From the NCBI RefSeq assembly GCF_001457035.1, contig NZ_KQ758617.1, positions 992,001 through 1,056,000 on the forward strand: DNA of 64,000 bases. Reading direction: 5' to 3'. The position numbers were made by a program, and so were the translations under genes. This stretch comes from Fictibacillus enclensis (GTDB taxonomy: Bacteria; Bacillota; Bacilli; Bacillales; Fictibacillaceae). Shown here piece after piece: positions 45,055 through 54,875 of this stretch (positions are counted from its first letter, which is position 1; every line of letters starts with the position of its first letter). The notes beneath the pieces are model-generated. The model was not told the DNA's origin and made no database searches. It was given only the letters and a program-made list of their open reading frames with translations.

Positions 45055-46025
45055 TTGAACAAGTATTATTATTTACACTTCTTGCTTCTTTTCTCATTGC
45101 TGTATTAAGCTCGCCATTTTTTATTCCTTTCTTGCGAAAATTGAAATTCGGGCAAAGCATTCGTGAAGAGGGGCCGAAATCGCATCAAAAAAAGTCAGGT
45201 ACGCCAACAATGGGCGGCATTATTATCATTGTCGCGCTCGCGCTTGCCACTTATATCATGACATGGAAGTTCTTCGGATTGAAAACAGAAACATACCTCC
45301 TTCTGCTGGTGACCATCGGGTATGGCATTGTCGGTTTTCTTGATGATTTTATTAAAGTGGCCAAGAAAAGAAATCTGGGGCTTACTTCCAAGCAAAAGCT
45401 GGTGGGCCAGCTGGTTATTGCAGCCATCTTCTACATTGGCTTGATCAAAACCGGCTTTTCAACTGAAATTAATGTACCGGGAACCGATTTTTCTTTTGAT
45501 GTCGGCTGGTTTTATCCTGTTCTCGTTGTCGTTATGCTGATTGGGGCTAGCAACGCTGTCAATTTGACCGACGGACTTGACGGGCTTCTTTCCGGTACAG
45601 CTGCAATTGCCTTTGGCGCTTTTGCAGTGCTTGCATCAAACCTTCATCATTATGAAACTGCTCTGTTTTCTGTGGCAGTGGTTGGTGGCGTTTTGGGCTT
45701 CCTTGTATTTAATGCACATCCTGCAAAAGTATTTATGGGAGACACCGGGTCGCTCGCGCTTGGCGGAGCGATTAGTGCCATCGCCATTATTTTAAAGCTG
45801 GAGCTGCTCTTAGTGATTATCGGCGGGGTATTTGTCATTGAAACCTTGTCGGTTATGCTTCAGGTTGCGTCATTTAAGACGAGAGGAAAACGAATCTTTA
45901 AAATGAGTCCTCTTCACCACCATTATGAACTTAGCGGCTGGTCGGAGTGGAGAATTGTAGTAACGTTCTGGAGCGTTGGTCTGCTGTTTGCAGCCCTTGG
46001 AATCTATTTAGAGGTGTGGGTATAA
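45051..46025 (+). CDS. mraY: Phospho-MurNAc-pentapeptide translocase MraY
   Basis: 324-residue membrane enzyme with ten helices that attaches the MurNAc-pentapeptide to undecaprenyl phosphate (lipid I). Motifs include SGTPTMGGI, the aspartate-rich GFLDDFIKV, the catalytic NLTDGLDGL and the C-terminal [15 protein letters not shown]. The ATG overlaps the murF stop. murD begins one base after its stop. Confidence 0.97.
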   Translation: MIEQVLLFTLLASFLIAVLSSPFFIPFLRKLKFGQSIREEGPKSHQKKSGTPTMGGIIIIVALALATYIMTWKFFGLKTETYLLLLVTIGYGIVGFLDDFIKVAKKRNLGLTSKQKLVGQLVIAAIFYIGLIKTGFSTEINVPGTDFSFDVGWFYPVLVVVMLIGASNAVNLTDGLDGLLSGTAAIAFGAFAVLASNLHHYETALFSVAVVGGVLGFLVFNAHPAKVFMGDTGSLALGGAISAIAIILKLELLLVIIGGVFVIETLSVMLQVASFKTRGKRIFKMSPLHHHYELSGWSEWRIVVTFWSVGLLFAALGIYLEVWV

Positions 46026-46026
46026 A

Positions 46027-47379
46027 ATGAATGAAATGAATGCTTTTCAAGGGAAACATGTGCTGGTTCTCGGGTTGGCTAAAAGCGGTTTTGCTGCAGC
46101 CAAACTTCTTAAGTCCTATGGAGCTCAAGTCGTTGTTAATGACCGAACTCCATTCGAAGAAAATGAGCAGGCTAAGGTTTTGTCCAATGAAGGATATGAG
46201 GTGATTTGCGGAGAACATCCTCTTTCCTTATTGGACCGTCCTACTGATTTTGTGGTTAAGAATCCTGGAATCCCTTATAGCAATCCAATTGTGAGTGAAG
46301 CCGTAAAGCGGGAGATTCCTGTGATCACTGAGGTAGAGATCGCAGGGCTGGTGTCGCGTGCGGAAATGATCGGCATTACAGGATCAAATGGCAAAACAAC
46401 GACGACAACCCTTATTGGAGAAATGCTGAAAAACAGCGGTCGAGAACCGGTTGTTGCCGGGAATATTGGCACCGTTCTTAGTGAGGTGGCCGATCGTTCC
46501 AAGGCATCGGAAATTATTGTGGCAGAGCTGTCCAGTTTTCAATTGATGGGCACCCAAGCCTTTGCACCAAAAATTGCGGTGCTTCTTAATCTGTTTGAGG
46601 CCCACCTTGACTATCATGGGTCTTTTGAAGACTATGCAGCTGCCAAAGGGAAAATTTTCGGCAACCAGCAGGAAAGCGATTTTGCCGTTTATAACCAGGA
46701 CGATGAAGCGGTGTTAAATCTTGTTCTTCAGTCAAAAGGAACAAAAGTACCGTTTTCTGTGAAGTCGGAATGTCCGGAAGGGGCATACATAAAAGCAGGA
46801 AGCCTTTACTTTAAAGGTGAAGAAATCATTTCATTGAAAGAGATCGTGCTGCCAGGTCAGCACAATTTGGAGAACATTCTTGCAGCGGTTGCAGCTTCCA
46901 AGCTGGCGGGTGCGAAAAATGAGCAGATCCGAAAGACATTAAAAACCTTTACCGGAGTTAAACACCGCCTACAATATGTGGATACCATACAGGGACGAAA
47001 GTTCTATAACGACTCTAAGGCCACAAACATTCTGGCTACACAAAAGGCGATTTCGGCATTTGGCCAAAAAATCATCCTGCTTGCCGGCGGGCTGGACAGA
47101 GGAAATGAATTTGACGATCTCGTTCCGCAGCTGAAGCAGGTCAAGACGATCGTTTTGTTCGGCCAGACTGCTCCAAAGCTTGAGCGTGCAGCCAAAGCTG
47201 CGGGAATAGAAGACATCAAACTGGTTGATAATGTGGAGGAAGCCGTTCCTGCCGCTTATCAGAGCTCTACTGAAGGCGACGTTATCCTTCTTTCCCCGGC
47301 TTGTGCAAGCTGGGACCAGTTTAAAACTTTTGAACAAAGAGGGGACATCTTTATCAACTCTGTGCATAAACTTAAATAG
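46027..47379 (+). CDS. murD: UDP-MurNAc-L-Ala-D-Glu ligase MurD
   Basis: 450-residue cytoplasmic Mur ligase adding D-glutamate. It has an N-terminal Rossmann-like domain ([15 protein letters not shown]), the ATP site [19 protein letters not shown], and the C-terminal NDSKATN block that distinguishes MurD. It follows mraY by one base. The gap to spoVE is 56 bases and holds no terminator. Confidence 0.97.
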   Translation: MNEMNAFQGKHVLVLGLAKSGFAAAKLLKSYGAQVVVNDRTPFEENEQAKVLSNEGYEVICGEHPLSLLDRPTDFVVKNPGIPYSNPIVSEAVKREIPVITEVEIAGLVSRAEMIGITGSNGKTTTTTLIGEMLKNSGREPVVAGNIGTVLSEVADRSKASEIIVAELSSFQLMGTQAFAPKIAVLLNLFEAHLDYHGSFEDYAAAKGKIFGNQQESDFAVYNQDDEAVLNLVLQSKGTKVPFSVKSECPEGAYIKAGSLYFKGEEIISLKEIVLPGQHNLENILAAVAASKLAGAKNEQIRKTLKTFTGVKHRLQYVDTIQGRKFYNDSKATNILATQKAISAFGQKIILLAGGLDRGNEFDDLVPQLKQVKTIVLFGQTAPKLERAAKAAGIEDIKLVDNVEEAVPAAYQSSTEGDVILLSPACASWDQFKTFEQRGDIFINSVHKLK

Positions 47380-47435
47380 AGTTTGTACATGCTGGTTTTG
47401 GAACGAGCAAATACAGTAGAGTTGAGGTGTTTCTT

Positions 47436-48536
47436 TTGCCTGCGACACGAAGCACACCGGATATTATTTTAATTGGCACCACCTTGCTTTTGTTATCTAT
47501 AGGTATCGTAATGGTTTACAGCGCCAGTGCGGACTGGGCTTTAGTAAAGTTCAATGATCCGTTCTTCTTTGCCAAACGGCAGTTGCTTTTTGCCGGGGTA
47601 GGGGTGGCTGCTATGTTTTTCATCATGAATGTCAATTATATGACCTGGCGCACCTGGGCCAAGATCCTTTTAATTATTTGTTTTGTCTTGCTCATTGGTG
47701 TGTTGATTCCCGGTGTGGGAATGGTGCGCGGAGGCGCAAGAAGCTGGATTGGCGTTGGCGCATTTTCCATTCAGCCTTCAGAATTTATGAAACTTGCAAT
47801 GATCACTTTTTTGGCTAAATATTTGGCAGAACACCAGAAAAAGATTACATCCTTTAAGAAAGGGCTGATTCCAACACTTGGACTCGTCATGATTGCTTTC
47901 GCCATGATCATGCTGCAGCCTGACCTCGGAACAGGCTCGGTGATGGTCGGTACGAGCATTGTCATGATTTTTGTAGCAGGAGCAAGAATCTCCCATTTTG
48001 TTGGATTGGGATTTGTAGGGCTGGTTGGATTTGCCGGCCTGATTATCTCAGCTCCTTACCGTATTAAAAGGATCACGTCCTTTCTGGATCCATGGAGCGA
48101 TGAACTGGGCAGCGGTTTTCAGATTATCCAGTCGCTTTATTCATTGGGACCGGGCGGTTTGATGGGGCTTGGACTCGGACAAAGCCGGCAGAAGTTTGGC
48201 TATTTGCCCGAGCCGCAGACCGATTTTATTTTTGCGATTCTATCAGAAGAATTAGGCTTCATCGGCGGGGCACTCGTCCTTCTTTTGTTCAGCATTTTGC
48301 TGTGGCGTGGTGTACGTATTGCTCTTGGGGCTCCGGATTTGTTCGGCAGTTTTTTGGCGATTGGGATCATCGGAATGGTTGCCATTCAGGTAATGATCAA
48401 TATAGGGGTTGTTACAGGCTTGATACCAGTAACAGGGATTACGCTCCCGCTGATCAGCTATGGAGGATCGTCGTTGACATTGATGCTTGCCTCCATCGGT
48501 GTTTTGCTGAACATCAGTCGGTACGCCAAGCATTAA
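47436..48536 (+). CDS. spoVE: Stage V sporulation protein E (SEDS glycosyltransferase)
   Basis: 366-residue polytopic membrane protein of the FtsW/RodA family, needed for spore cortex synthesis with SpoVD. It matches B. subtilis SpoVE throughout (VMVYSASADWALVKFNDPF, IPGVGMVRGGARSWIGVG, PEPQTDFIFAILSEELGF) and has the same length. Its place in the dcw cluster between murD and murG is the spoVE position; the vegetative ftsW is at 1.6 kb. TTG 47436 is six bases after GAGGTG, whose GTG (47427) would be a poor start. About 160 bases with a terminator-like hairpin separate it from murG. Confidence 0.95.
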   Translation: MPATRSTPDIILIGTTLLLLSIGIVMVYSASADWALVKFNDPFFFAKRQLLFAGVGVAAMFFIMNVNYMTWRTWAKILLIICFVLLIGVLIPGVGMVRGGARSWIGVGAFSIQPSEFMKLAMITFLAKYLAEHQKKITSFKKGLIPTLGLVMIAFAMIMLQPDLGTGSVMVGTSIVMIFVAGARISHFVGLGFVGLVGFAGLIISAPYRIKRITSFLDPWSDELGSGFQIIQSLYSLGPGGLMGLGLGQSRQKFGYLPEPQTDFIFAILSEELGFIGGALVLLLFSILLWRGVRIALGAPDLFGSFLAIGIIGMVAIQVMINIGVVTGLIPVTGITLPLISYGGSSLTLMLASIGVLLNISRYAKH

Positions 48537-48636
48537 ATGCAACAAGTAGTGCCGGAATTTTATGGACAAAGAAGTGAAACAGCTGCAGTTTCAGGGTCAA
48601 CGGTGTTAGCGGCTATAACTTATTTGTCTTTCACAT

Positions 48637-48673
48637 GCCCTGTCATTGTGATGACAGGGCTGTCTTGTTTTTA
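48637..48673 (+). terminator. Terminator-like hairpin between spoVE and murG
   Basis: GCCCTGTCAT pairs perfectly with ATGACAGGGC around TGTG. The T-rich tail TGTCTTGTTTTT follows after five bases. It may reduce read-through from spoVE into murG. Confidence 0.65.
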
Positions 48674-48695
48674 TATACGGTAACGGAGGTGCTTT

Positions 48696-49787
48696 ATGAG
48701 AATTGTATTGAGCGGCGGTGGTACAGGGGGACATATATATCCTGCGCTTGCACTGGCCAAGGAAATTAAAAAAATTCATCCGGATGCGGAGATCTTATAT
48801 ATTGGCACGGAAAAAGGCTTGGAGAGCAAGCTTGTGCCCAGGGAGAACATCCCTTTTAATAGCATTCACATTACCGGCTTCAAGAGAAGTCTTTCAATGG
48901 AAAACGCCAAAACTGTGATGCGGTTTTTAAAAGGAGTTTCAAAGTGCAAGAAAATTATGAAGGAATTTAAGCCGGATGTGGTAGTAGGAACAGGGGGATA
49001 TGTGTGCGGACCGGTTGTATATGCAGCAAGCAGTCTGAACATCCCTTCCTTGATCCACGAACAAAACAGTGTGCCGGGTCTTACGAATAAATTCTTGAGC
49101 CGTTATGTGAAGAAGATTGCGATTTCGTTCGAAGAGAGTGCATCATTCTTTCCACAGGAAAAGGTGGTATTTACCGGTAATCCTCGTGCATCTGAAGTGA
49201 TGGGCACGGACGGCGCAAAAGGGAAACGGTCTTTAAACCTTGATCCCGGGAAAAAGACGGTATTGATTGTCGGAGGAAGCCGCGGGGCACGGCCGATCAA
49301 CGAAGCCTTTCTTGATGTGCTCTCGGAAGCAGGCCAAAAAAGCTACCAGTTCGTTTATGTGACAGGAGATGTCCATTACGAAAATGTACTTAAAGCAGTG
49401 AACGAGTCAGGCAGTCCGGCGAACGTGACCATTGTTCCTTTCGTTCACAATATGCCGGAACTTCTTGCAGGGGTGGACCTGGTGGTGGCCCGTGCCGGCG
49501 CAACCTCCATCGCGGAATTGACGGCGCTCGGAATTCCTAGTATTTTAATACCGAGTCCTTATGTAACCAACAACCATCAGGAAAAGAATGCGCGTGCTCT
49601 GGAAAAAAACGGGGCAGCGGTTGTAGTCCTTGAAAAGGATATGAACGGTTCCCGTCTGCTTGAAGAAGTAGACCGTATTTTGGATAACCAGGAAAACTGG
49701 AGCCATATGCACCAGGCATCCAAAGAGCTTGGAATGCCACAGGCGGCAGCCAACGTGGTTAAACTTATGGAAAACATAAAACGCTAA
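48696..49787 (+). CDS. murG: Lipid II-forming glycosyltransferase MurG
   Basis: 363-residue peripheral membrane enzyme that adds GlcNAc to lipid I to make lipid II. The glycine-rich [19 protein letters not shown], the second [13 protein letters not shown] and the C-terminal [19 protein letters not shown] are diagnostic. ATG 48696 follows ACGGAGG. murB begins 35 bases downstream. Confidence 0.97.
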   Translation: MRIVLSGGGTGGHIYPALALAKEIKKIHPDAEILYIGTEKGLESKLVPRENIPFNSIHITGFKRSLSMENAKTVMRFLKGVSKCKKIMKEFKPDVVVGTGGYVCGPVVYAASSLNIPSLIHEQNSVPGLTNKFLSRYVKKIAISFEESASFFPQEKVVFTGNPRASEVMGTDGAKGKRSLNLDPGKKTVLIVGGSRGARPINEAFLDVLSEAGQKSYQFVYVTGDVHYENVLKAVNESGSPANVTIVPFVHNMPELLAGVDLVVARAGATSIAELTALGIPSILIPSPYVTNNHQEKNARALEKNGAAVVVLEKDMNGSRLLEEVDRILDNQENWSHMHQASKELGMPQAAANVVKLMENIKR

Positions 49788-49822
49788 AGCGTTGATATAA
49801 AAGAATATAGGGGGGGATTTTT

Positions 49823-50731
49823 TTGACGACACTTGCAGAACAGCTGCGGGGCGAGAACTTGGGAAAAGTTCTGGAAAACGAACCGCTGAAACATCATACA
49901 ACATTAAAAATCGGAGGACCTGCCGATCTGTTTTTTGAACCAAACAGCACAAATTCTCTGAAAAAAGCAATGAACTATATTAAGGATTCAGGTGTTCCTT
50001 TCCGGGCGATCGGGAGAGGATCTAACCTGCTCGTTTCCGATGAAGGAATCGAGGGAGTTGTCATTAAGCTCGGGGACGGGCTGGACGGACTTGAACGAAA
50101 TGGGGATGAATTTACAGTTGGTGGCGGATATTCCATCGTAAAACTGGCAACTGTATTGTCCAGAGAGGGATACTCCGGTCTTGAATTTTCCGCAGGAATC
50201 CCTGGCTCAGTCGGTGGGGCGGTCTTCATGAATGCCGGTGCCCACGGCTCCGATATGTCAAAAATTCTGAAGAAAGCTCTCGTACTCTTACCTGATGGAG
50301 ATTTAAAGTGGTATACGAACGAAGAAATGAAATTTTCATACCGAACCTCCATCCTTCAAAAAACAGGAGGAATCTGTGTGGAAGCGGTGCTGGTATTGGA
50401 AAAAGGCGACCGTGAAACCATTATGGCGGAGCTGAAAAAGAACAAGGATTACCGCAGAAATACACAGCCTTGGAATTACCCTTGCTGTGGAAGTGTGTTT
50501 CGAAATCCGCTCCCTAATTATGCCGGCCAGCTGATCGAATCTTCGGGATTAAAAGGAACCTCAGTGGGTGGTGCACAAATCTCGGATATGCATGCCAACT
50601 TTATTGTGAACACTGGGGATGCTAAGGCCGTAGATGTGCTGGGGCTGATTTCTCTCATTAAGAAAAAAATCAAAGAGCTCCATAATATTGATATCGAAAC
50701 CGAAGTGGAGATAATCGGCAGGAAAAGCTAA
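49823..50731 (+). CDS. murB: UDP-N-acetylenolpyruvoylglucosamine reductase MurB
   Basis: 302-residue FAD enzyme that completes UDP-MurNAc. It contains the FAD-binding IGRGSNLLVSDEGIEGVV, FSAGIPGSVGGAVFMNAGA, FSYRTSILQ and the NYPCCGSVFRNP segment with the catalytic serine; it lacks the extra tyrosine-loop insert, so it is the type II form usual in Gram-positives. TTG 49823 follows GGGGGGA. Downstream lies a separate promoter and hairpin leader before divIB. Confidence 0.96.
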   Translation: MTTLAEQLRGENLGKVLENEPLKHHTTLKIGGPADLFFEPNSTNSLKKAMNYIKDSGVPFRAIGRGSNLLVSDEGIEGVVIKLGDGLDGLERNGDEFTVGGGYSIVKLATVLSREGYSGLEFSAGIPGSVGGAVFMNAGAHGSDMSKILKKALVLLPDGDLKWYTNEEMKFSYRTSILQKTGGICVEAVLVLEKGDRETIMAELKKNKDYRRNTQPWNYPCCGSVFRNPLPNYAGQLIESSGLKGTSVGGAQISDMHANFIVNTGDAKAVDVLGLISLIKKKIKELHNIDIETEVEIIGRKS

Positions 50732-50758
50732 AAAATGCCACATCGAGCCCTTCGAATT

Positions 50759-50768
50759 ATGTTATAAT
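50759..50768 (+). promoter_or_regulatory. Extended -10 promoter upstream of divIB
   Basis: TATAAT at 50763-50768 is preceded by TG one base earlier (TGTTATAAT), the extended -10 form. No good -35 is seen 17 bases upstream. It would give a 5' leader of about 125 bases for divIB. Confidence 0.5.
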
Positions 50769-50809
50769 TTAATAGACTTGACTCAAACTGGATGTTGACC
50801 TTTGAAGAA

Positions 50810-50844
50810 GAAGAAGAACAGCTGACAAAACGCTGTTTTTCTTC
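50810..50844 (+). terminator. Attenuator-like hairpin in the divIB leader
   Basis: GAAGAAGAACAGC (50810-50822) pairs with GCTGTTTTTCTTC (50832-50844), 13 bp with one G-T pair, around a 9-base loop; the tail is pyrimidine-rich. It lies between the extended -10 promoter and divIB, so it could stop part of the transcripts. Confidence 0.5.
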
Positions 50845-50899
50845 CTCTTTCCATAAGAAGGAAAGTGTTCAGTTATTTGCATTTACATGGGGGAAGGAC

Positions 50900-51667
50900 A
50901 TGGACAAGCATAAGGTTGTGCCGATTGAAGACCGTATTCCCAAATTAAAGACACAACGGAAACAAAAAACGAACAGAAGAATGGTTATTTACTTGTCCCT
51001 TTTCTTTTTGCTGATCATGATTTTTGTTTATTTTCAATCCAGTTTCAGTGATGTAAAAAAAATAACGGTAACTGGAAATGAAAATATTAGCGACGAGGCG
51101 ATTATCAAGGCCGGAAAAATCGAACCCCATACCAGTTTCCTGAATCTTTCGGATAAAGATATCGAAAAAAATATTGGCAAACTGCAGGAAATTTCCTCTG
51201 TTGCAGTACATAAATCGTTTTATAATCATCTCCAAATTCAAGTGAAGGAATATCATAGAGTGGCTTACCTGGAGGAGAAAAGCAAATATTATCCTGTGTT
51301 GGAAAGCGGTAAAGCACTGGCTCCCATGGGTAAGAAATACATGCCTGTAAACGCACCGATCATTGCGGACTGGAAGGATAAAGGCCAGCTGAAATCAATG
51401 GCAAAGGAGCTGGCAAAACTATCACAAGGGGTGGCACACCGTATTTCCGAGATTCATTTGGACAGCAAGGATAAGGCTGGCAAAAAAGTCATTTTATACA
51501 TGACGGATGGCTACGTGGTCCGTTCTTCCATCAGCCATTTCTCACGAAAAATGGAGGAATACCCTTCGATTGTCCAGCAGCTTGGCCCGCATCGGAAAGG
51601 GGTCATCAATATGGATATTAGTACGTACTTCCGCGAATACGGCGATGAGGAGGCACCGAAAGAGTGA
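50900..51667 (+). CDS. divIB: Cell division protein DivIB (FtsQ)
   Basis: 255-residue bitopic divisome protein: basic cytoplasmic N-terminus (to about 30), one membrane helix (about 32-50), a POTRA domain (about 55-125, beginning VKKITVTGNENISDEAI) and the beta/FtsQ domain after it. It forms the DivIB-DivIC-FtsL complex. ATG 50900 has GGGGGAAGG upstream; the longer frame from 50792 runs through the leader hairpin and has no ribosome site. Its stop overlaps the ylxW start by four bases (GTGA). Confidence 0.93.
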   Translation: MDKHKVVPIEDRIPKLKTQRKQKTNRRMVIYLSLFFLLIMIFVYFQSSFSDVKKITVTGNENISDEAIIKAGKIEPHTSFLNLSDKDIEKNIGKLQEISSVAVHKSFYNHLQIQVKEYHRVAYLEEKSKYYPVLESGKALAPMGKKYMPVNAPIIADWKDKGQLKSMAKELAKLSQGVAHRISEIHLDSKDKAGKKVILYMTDGYVVRSSISHFSRKMEEYPSIVQQLGPHRKGVINMDISTYFREYGDEEAPKE

Positions 51668-52356
51668 GACCGACTGGCAAGTACGTTTTTTTTTCGATCA
51701 TCATGCTCGTGACTGGCTTTTTTTTATCGTATTCTTACCAGACGACGAAGAAAGAAGCGGGTACACATGAGACCAGCAGCGAGTGGAAACAGGAAGACAG
51801 CTTACGCAGTGCAATCTTGAAAACCCAGAAAACGAACAGAGAGTTAAACAATGAATTAAAAAAAATCCAGCTTCAGATTCAAAACCGGGAAAACAAATTG
51901 GCCGATCAGGAGAAAAAATCGTTTAACCTTGTGGAGGATTTGAAGAAATTGAGAGAAGTAACCGGCGGAATAAAAGTTAAAGGTCCTGGAATTGAAGTGA
52001 CCTTATCGGATGCTTCCTATGTTCCGGAAGGAGAAAATCCAAACAATTATATCGTTCATGAAGAACATATTCGAAGCGTCATTTATGAAATGCTCGTGTC
52101 TGGTGCCGAAGCGGTTGCGGTCAACGGGCAGAGAATATCCCATACCAGCTATATCAGCTGCATCGGACCTGTAGTCAGTGTGGACGGAAACCAGTATCCG
52201 GCACCGTTTACGATTACGGCGATTGGCGACAAAACTGTCCTTGAAAAATCCCTGAACCTTTCTGTCGTCAATGAACTGGTCAATGATGGGGTAGAGGTTC
52301 GAATCGCAAAGAAGGATGAAATTACAATGGATCCTTATTTAAGCAAAGAAGGATGA
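51664..52356 (+). CDS. ylxW: DUF881 family protein YlxW
   Basis: 230-residue protein with one N-terminal membrane helix (residues 7-24), a coiled coil (about 50-95) and an extracytoplasmic DUF881 domain (from about 100: GIKVKGPGIEVTLSDA and EAVAVNGQRIS). Function is unknown. It belongs to a pair of DUF881 genes that sit between divIB and sbp in Bacillaceae. GTG 51664 overlaps the divIB stop, and its own stop overlaps the next ATG. Confidence 0.88.
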   Translation: MRPTGKYVFFSIIMLVTGFFLSYSYQTTKKEAGTHETSSEWKQEDSLRSAILKTQKTNRELNNELKKIQLQIQNRENKLADQEKKSFNLVEDLKKLREVTGGIKVKGPGIEVTLSDASYVPEGENPNNYIVHEEHIRSVIYEMLVSGAEAVAVNGQRISHTSYISCIGPVVSVDGNQYPAPFTITAIGDKTVLEKSLNLSVVNELVNDGVEVRIAKKDEITMDPYLSKEG

Positions 52357-53054
52357 GTAAATTGAACAGAAAAAGAAGGGCAGTGTTTTCTGGTGTTGCC
52401 TGTGTGCTCGGCCTGATGCTTGCTGTTCAGTTTCAGACAACCAACAATCCGGTCACACGGGACACCAGAGACACCTGGGAGCTTCGTGCGGATTTGGAAA
52501 AGGAAAAACAGCGGCAGCAGGATTTGAATAATGAAATCAAGAAATACCAGGCCCTGCTCGACAATTATGAGCAATCACGGAAGAAAGAAAAAATAGAGGC
52601 CATGCAAAAAGCCCTCGATGATTTAAAAGAAGAAGCAGGTTTGACAGAAGTGAGCGGACAAGGAATTGTAATCACCATCGAACCCTTTAATGAGGGTGAA
52701 ATGCCTAAAGTGTATCCAGAATTAATCAGAAGGTTAATCAATGAGTTGAACAGATATGATGCTAAAGATATTTCAGTCGATGGACAGCGGATCATCACGA
52801 CCACGCCCATCCGGGAGGTAAATGGGGAAACGTATATTAACAACCAGCCCATTTCATCCTTCCCAATTGAGATAAAAGTGCTGTCTGATGATGCACAGAA
52901 ACTTCAGAATAAGATTATTGCCTCAGAATCTGCCGAAGACTTTGTTAGGGAAAACCTCTATATTGATTCAAAGCCTGAAAACCAGCTGACACTGCCCGCT
53001 TATGACAAACCCATTCGTGTGAAATACATGAAGCAGGCAAAGGAGGAATTGTAA
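52353..53054 (+). CDS. ylxX: DUF881 family protein YlxX
   Basis: 233-residue paralogue of the preceding protein, with the same plan: membrane helix (about 10-28), coiled coil (about 45-90), DUF881 domain (GQGIVITIEPF, AKDISVDGQRII). The two probably arose by tandem duplication long ago and are now clearly different in sequence. It starts with ATG 52353 overlapping ylxW by four bases and abuts sbp with no gap. Role in division is inferred only from context. Confidence 0.88.
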   Translation: MSKLNRKRRAVFSGVACVLGLMLAVQFQTTNNPVTRDTRDTWELRADLEKEKQRQQDLNNEIKKYQALLDNYEQSRKKEKIEAMQKALDDLKEEAGLTEVSGQGIVITIEPFNEGEMPKVYPELIRRLINELNRYDAKDISVDGQRIITTTPIREVNGETYINNQPISSFPIEIKVLSDDAQKLQNKIIASESAEDFVRENLYIDSKPENQLTLPAYDKPIRVKYMKQAKEEL

Positions 53055-53408
53055 ATGTGGCTGCCGGTCTTGGCTTTAATCATTGGTTTGGTTTTGGGGT
53101 TTTTATCAGAGATACGTATTCCCCTCGAATATTCCAATTACCTGTCCATTGCAGTACTGGCAGCGCTGGACACATTGTTCGGCGGTATCCGTGCCCATTT
53201 GCAGGGGAACTTTGAAGATAAAGTATTTATCAGCGGATTTTTCTTCAATATTTTGCTTGCTGCCGCACTGGCTTATCTTGGTGTGCATCTTGGAATTGAT
53301 TTATATTTAGCTGCTATATTTGCATTTGGCGTGAGATTGTTTAATAATATAGCTGTCATTCGGCGGCTTGTTATTTCGAAATGGAGCGATTCAAGAAAAA
53401 AGAGTTAA
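53055..53408 (+). CDS. sbp: Small basic protein Sbp (DUF1290)
   Basis: 117-residue hydrophobic protein with three or four membrane helices and a basic C-terminus (VIRRLVISKWSDSRKKS). The segment SIAVLAALDTLFGGIRAHL is the DUF1290 signature. The gene always sits just before ftsA in Bacillus; function is unknown. ATG 53055 has AAGGAGG within the end of ylxX. An A/T-rich hairpin at 53408-53429 follows without a T-run. Confidence 0.9.
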   Translation: MWLPVLALIIGLVLGFLSEIRIPLEYSNYLSIAVLAALDTLFGGIRAHLQGNFEDKVFISGFFFNILLAAALAYLGVHLGIDLYLAAIFAFGVRLFNNIAVIRRLVISKWSDSRKKS

Positions 53409-53432
53409 CTTTTCTTAAAAACTTAAGAAAAA

Positions 53433-53496
53433 AAAGAGGGAATATTCCTTGTTTGTGGAATTTATTTCTTAATTAACCCACTCGTATACCGATATA
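53433..53496 (+). promoter_or_regulatory. ftsA-ftsZ promoter region with SigA and SigH-like sites
   Basis: A SigA-type pair TTAATT (53467-53472) and TATAAT (53491-53496) has an 18-bp spacer. Upstream, AGAGGGAAT (53433-53441), 13 bp, GGAAT (53455-53459) resembles a SigH promoter, with mismatches at the expected W, A and H positions. B. subtilis ftsAZ has both promoter types, the SigH one raising FtsZ at sporulation. GGAATATTCC (53437-53446) is a perfect palindrome inside it. Confidence 0.5.
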
Positions 53497-53559
53497 ATTA
53501 CATAACGGATAAACGAATATTGTATAACGGACATTTTAAACTTAGGGAGGTGCCAAAGA

Positions 53560-54840
53560 ATGAACAGCAATGAGATTTATGTTAGTTTAGACATCGGTAC
53601 ATCCAATATTAAAGTTATCATTGGAGAAATGACCAGTGAATCCTTTAATGTAATTGGTGTAGGTCACTCAAAATCAGCAGGAATAAAAAAGGGATCTATT
53701 GTTGATATCGATGAAACAGTTCGTTCCATAAAAAAAGCGGTAGATCAAGCAGAGCGAATGCTTGGTATACCGATTAATGCAGTAATAGTAGGTGTAAAAG
53801 GAAACCACATCCAGCTTCAGCCATGCCATGGTGTTGTCGCCGTTTCCAGCGAGGACCGGGAGATCGGAGATGAAGACATTGCACGTGTGATTGATGCAGC
53901 GCAAGTGGTTTCAATTCCTCCTGAACGGGAAATTATTGATGTCATACCTGGCCAGTTTATTGTAGATGGTACAGATGAAATTATTGATCCACGCGGAATG
54001 CTTGGAGTCAGGCTTGAAATGGAAGGTACAATTGTAACAGGATCCAAGACCATATTACATAATTTATTAAGGTGTGTGGAAAGAGCCGGGTTGCAGGTTG
54101 CTGATATCTGCCTTGAACCGCTGGCGACTGCATCCATTGCCCTGACACGAGATGAAATGGATTTGGGTACGGCGTTAATTGATATCGGAGGCGGTTCCAC
54201 TACTGTCTCGGTCTTCGATCAAGGCACCATGCAGATGACCACTGTCCTTCCTTTTGGCGGCGAATTCATTTCCAAAGATATTTCGATCGGCCTCAGGACG
54301 ACGGCAGAAGATGCAGAAAAAATTAAACTGAAACATGGACATGCATTTGTGGACCATGCGTCCAAGGATGAAACGTTTTCAGTAGCTCAAATCGGATCAT
54401 CATCAGAACAGGAAATCAGCCAGTATGATTTGGCTTTAATTATTGAAGCACGTATCGCTGAAATGCTTGAATTGGCGGATGAAGAGCTGATTCGGCAAGG
54501 TTATGGCGATCTTCCGGGAGGATTTGTTATCACCGGAGGCGTAGCAGCCATGCCTGGCCTGCTTGAGCTGGCACAGGAAATCTTCCAAAATAATGTCAGA
54601 GTTTCCTTGCCGGATTATATTGGGGTGAGAGAGCCGCAATATACTACAGGAATCGGTCTCATACAGTTTACGTACCGAAATATTAAGGTACAGGGTAAAG
54701 AGGTCGCTTCTGCTCTTACAGAGGGTGCAGAAATCCAGCAGCACCGCAAGAAACAGCCTCAGCCCGCCAAGCAAAGCGAAAAAGCTGGAGGCGGCATGAA
54801 ATCCAAAGTGAAAAACTGGTTTGGTTTATTTTTCGAATAA
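53560..54840 (+). CDS. ftsA: Cell division protein FtsA
   Basis: 426-residue actin-like ATPase that tethers FtsZ filaments to the membrane. Actin-fold motifs are the N-terminal VSLDIGTSNIKVIIGE, the phosphate-2 loop ALIDIGGGSTTVSVF and the adenosine segment GFVITGGVAAMPGL. The C-terminal amphipathic helix KSKVKNWFGLFFE is the membrane anchor. ATG 53560 follows AGGGAGG. ftsZ begins 35 bases later in the same operon. Confidence 0.97.
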   Translation: MNSNEIYVSLDIGTSNIKVIIGEMTSESFNVIGVGHSKSAGIKKGSIVDIDETVRSIKKAVDQAERMLGIPINAVIVGVKGNHIQLQPCHGVVAVSSEDREIGDEDIARVIDAAQVVSIPPEREIIDVIPGQFIVDGTDEIIDPRGMLGVRLEMEGTIVTGSKTILHNLLRCVERAGLQVADICLEPLATASIALTRDEMDLGTALIDIGGGSTTVSVFDQGTMQMTTVLPFGGEFISKDISIGLRTTAEDAEKIKLKHGHAFVDHASKDETFSVAQIGSSSEQEISQYDLALIIEARIAEMLELADEELIRQGYGDLPGGFVITGGVAAMPGLLELAQEIFQNNVRVSLPDYIGVREPQYTTGIGLIQFTYRNIKVQGKEVASALTEGAEIQQHRKKQPQPAKQSEKAGGGMKSKVKNWFGLFFE

Positions 54841-54875
54841 GAGACAGGGTTAACTAGTCATTAGGAGGAACGCTC

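Noticed and set aside
47427-48536. Second vegetative FtsW
   Set aside because: Length, sequence blocks and position between murD and murG identify it as SpoVE; the vegetative FtsW is the gene before pycA.
50792-50899. N-terminal extension of DivIB with a poly-Glu stretch
   Set aside because: No ribosome site precedes it and it lies across the leader hairpin; ATG 50900 has a strong site and gives the normal DivIB length.
51664-53054. Recent tandem duplication of a DUF881 gene
   Set aside because: The two proteins share layout but little identity; the pair is normal in Bacillaceae as ylxW-ylxX.
53408-53429. Intrinsic terminator after sbp
   Set aside because: The A/T-rich hairpin has no T-run on the plus strand, and ftsA has separate promoters, so it is not a convincing terminator.
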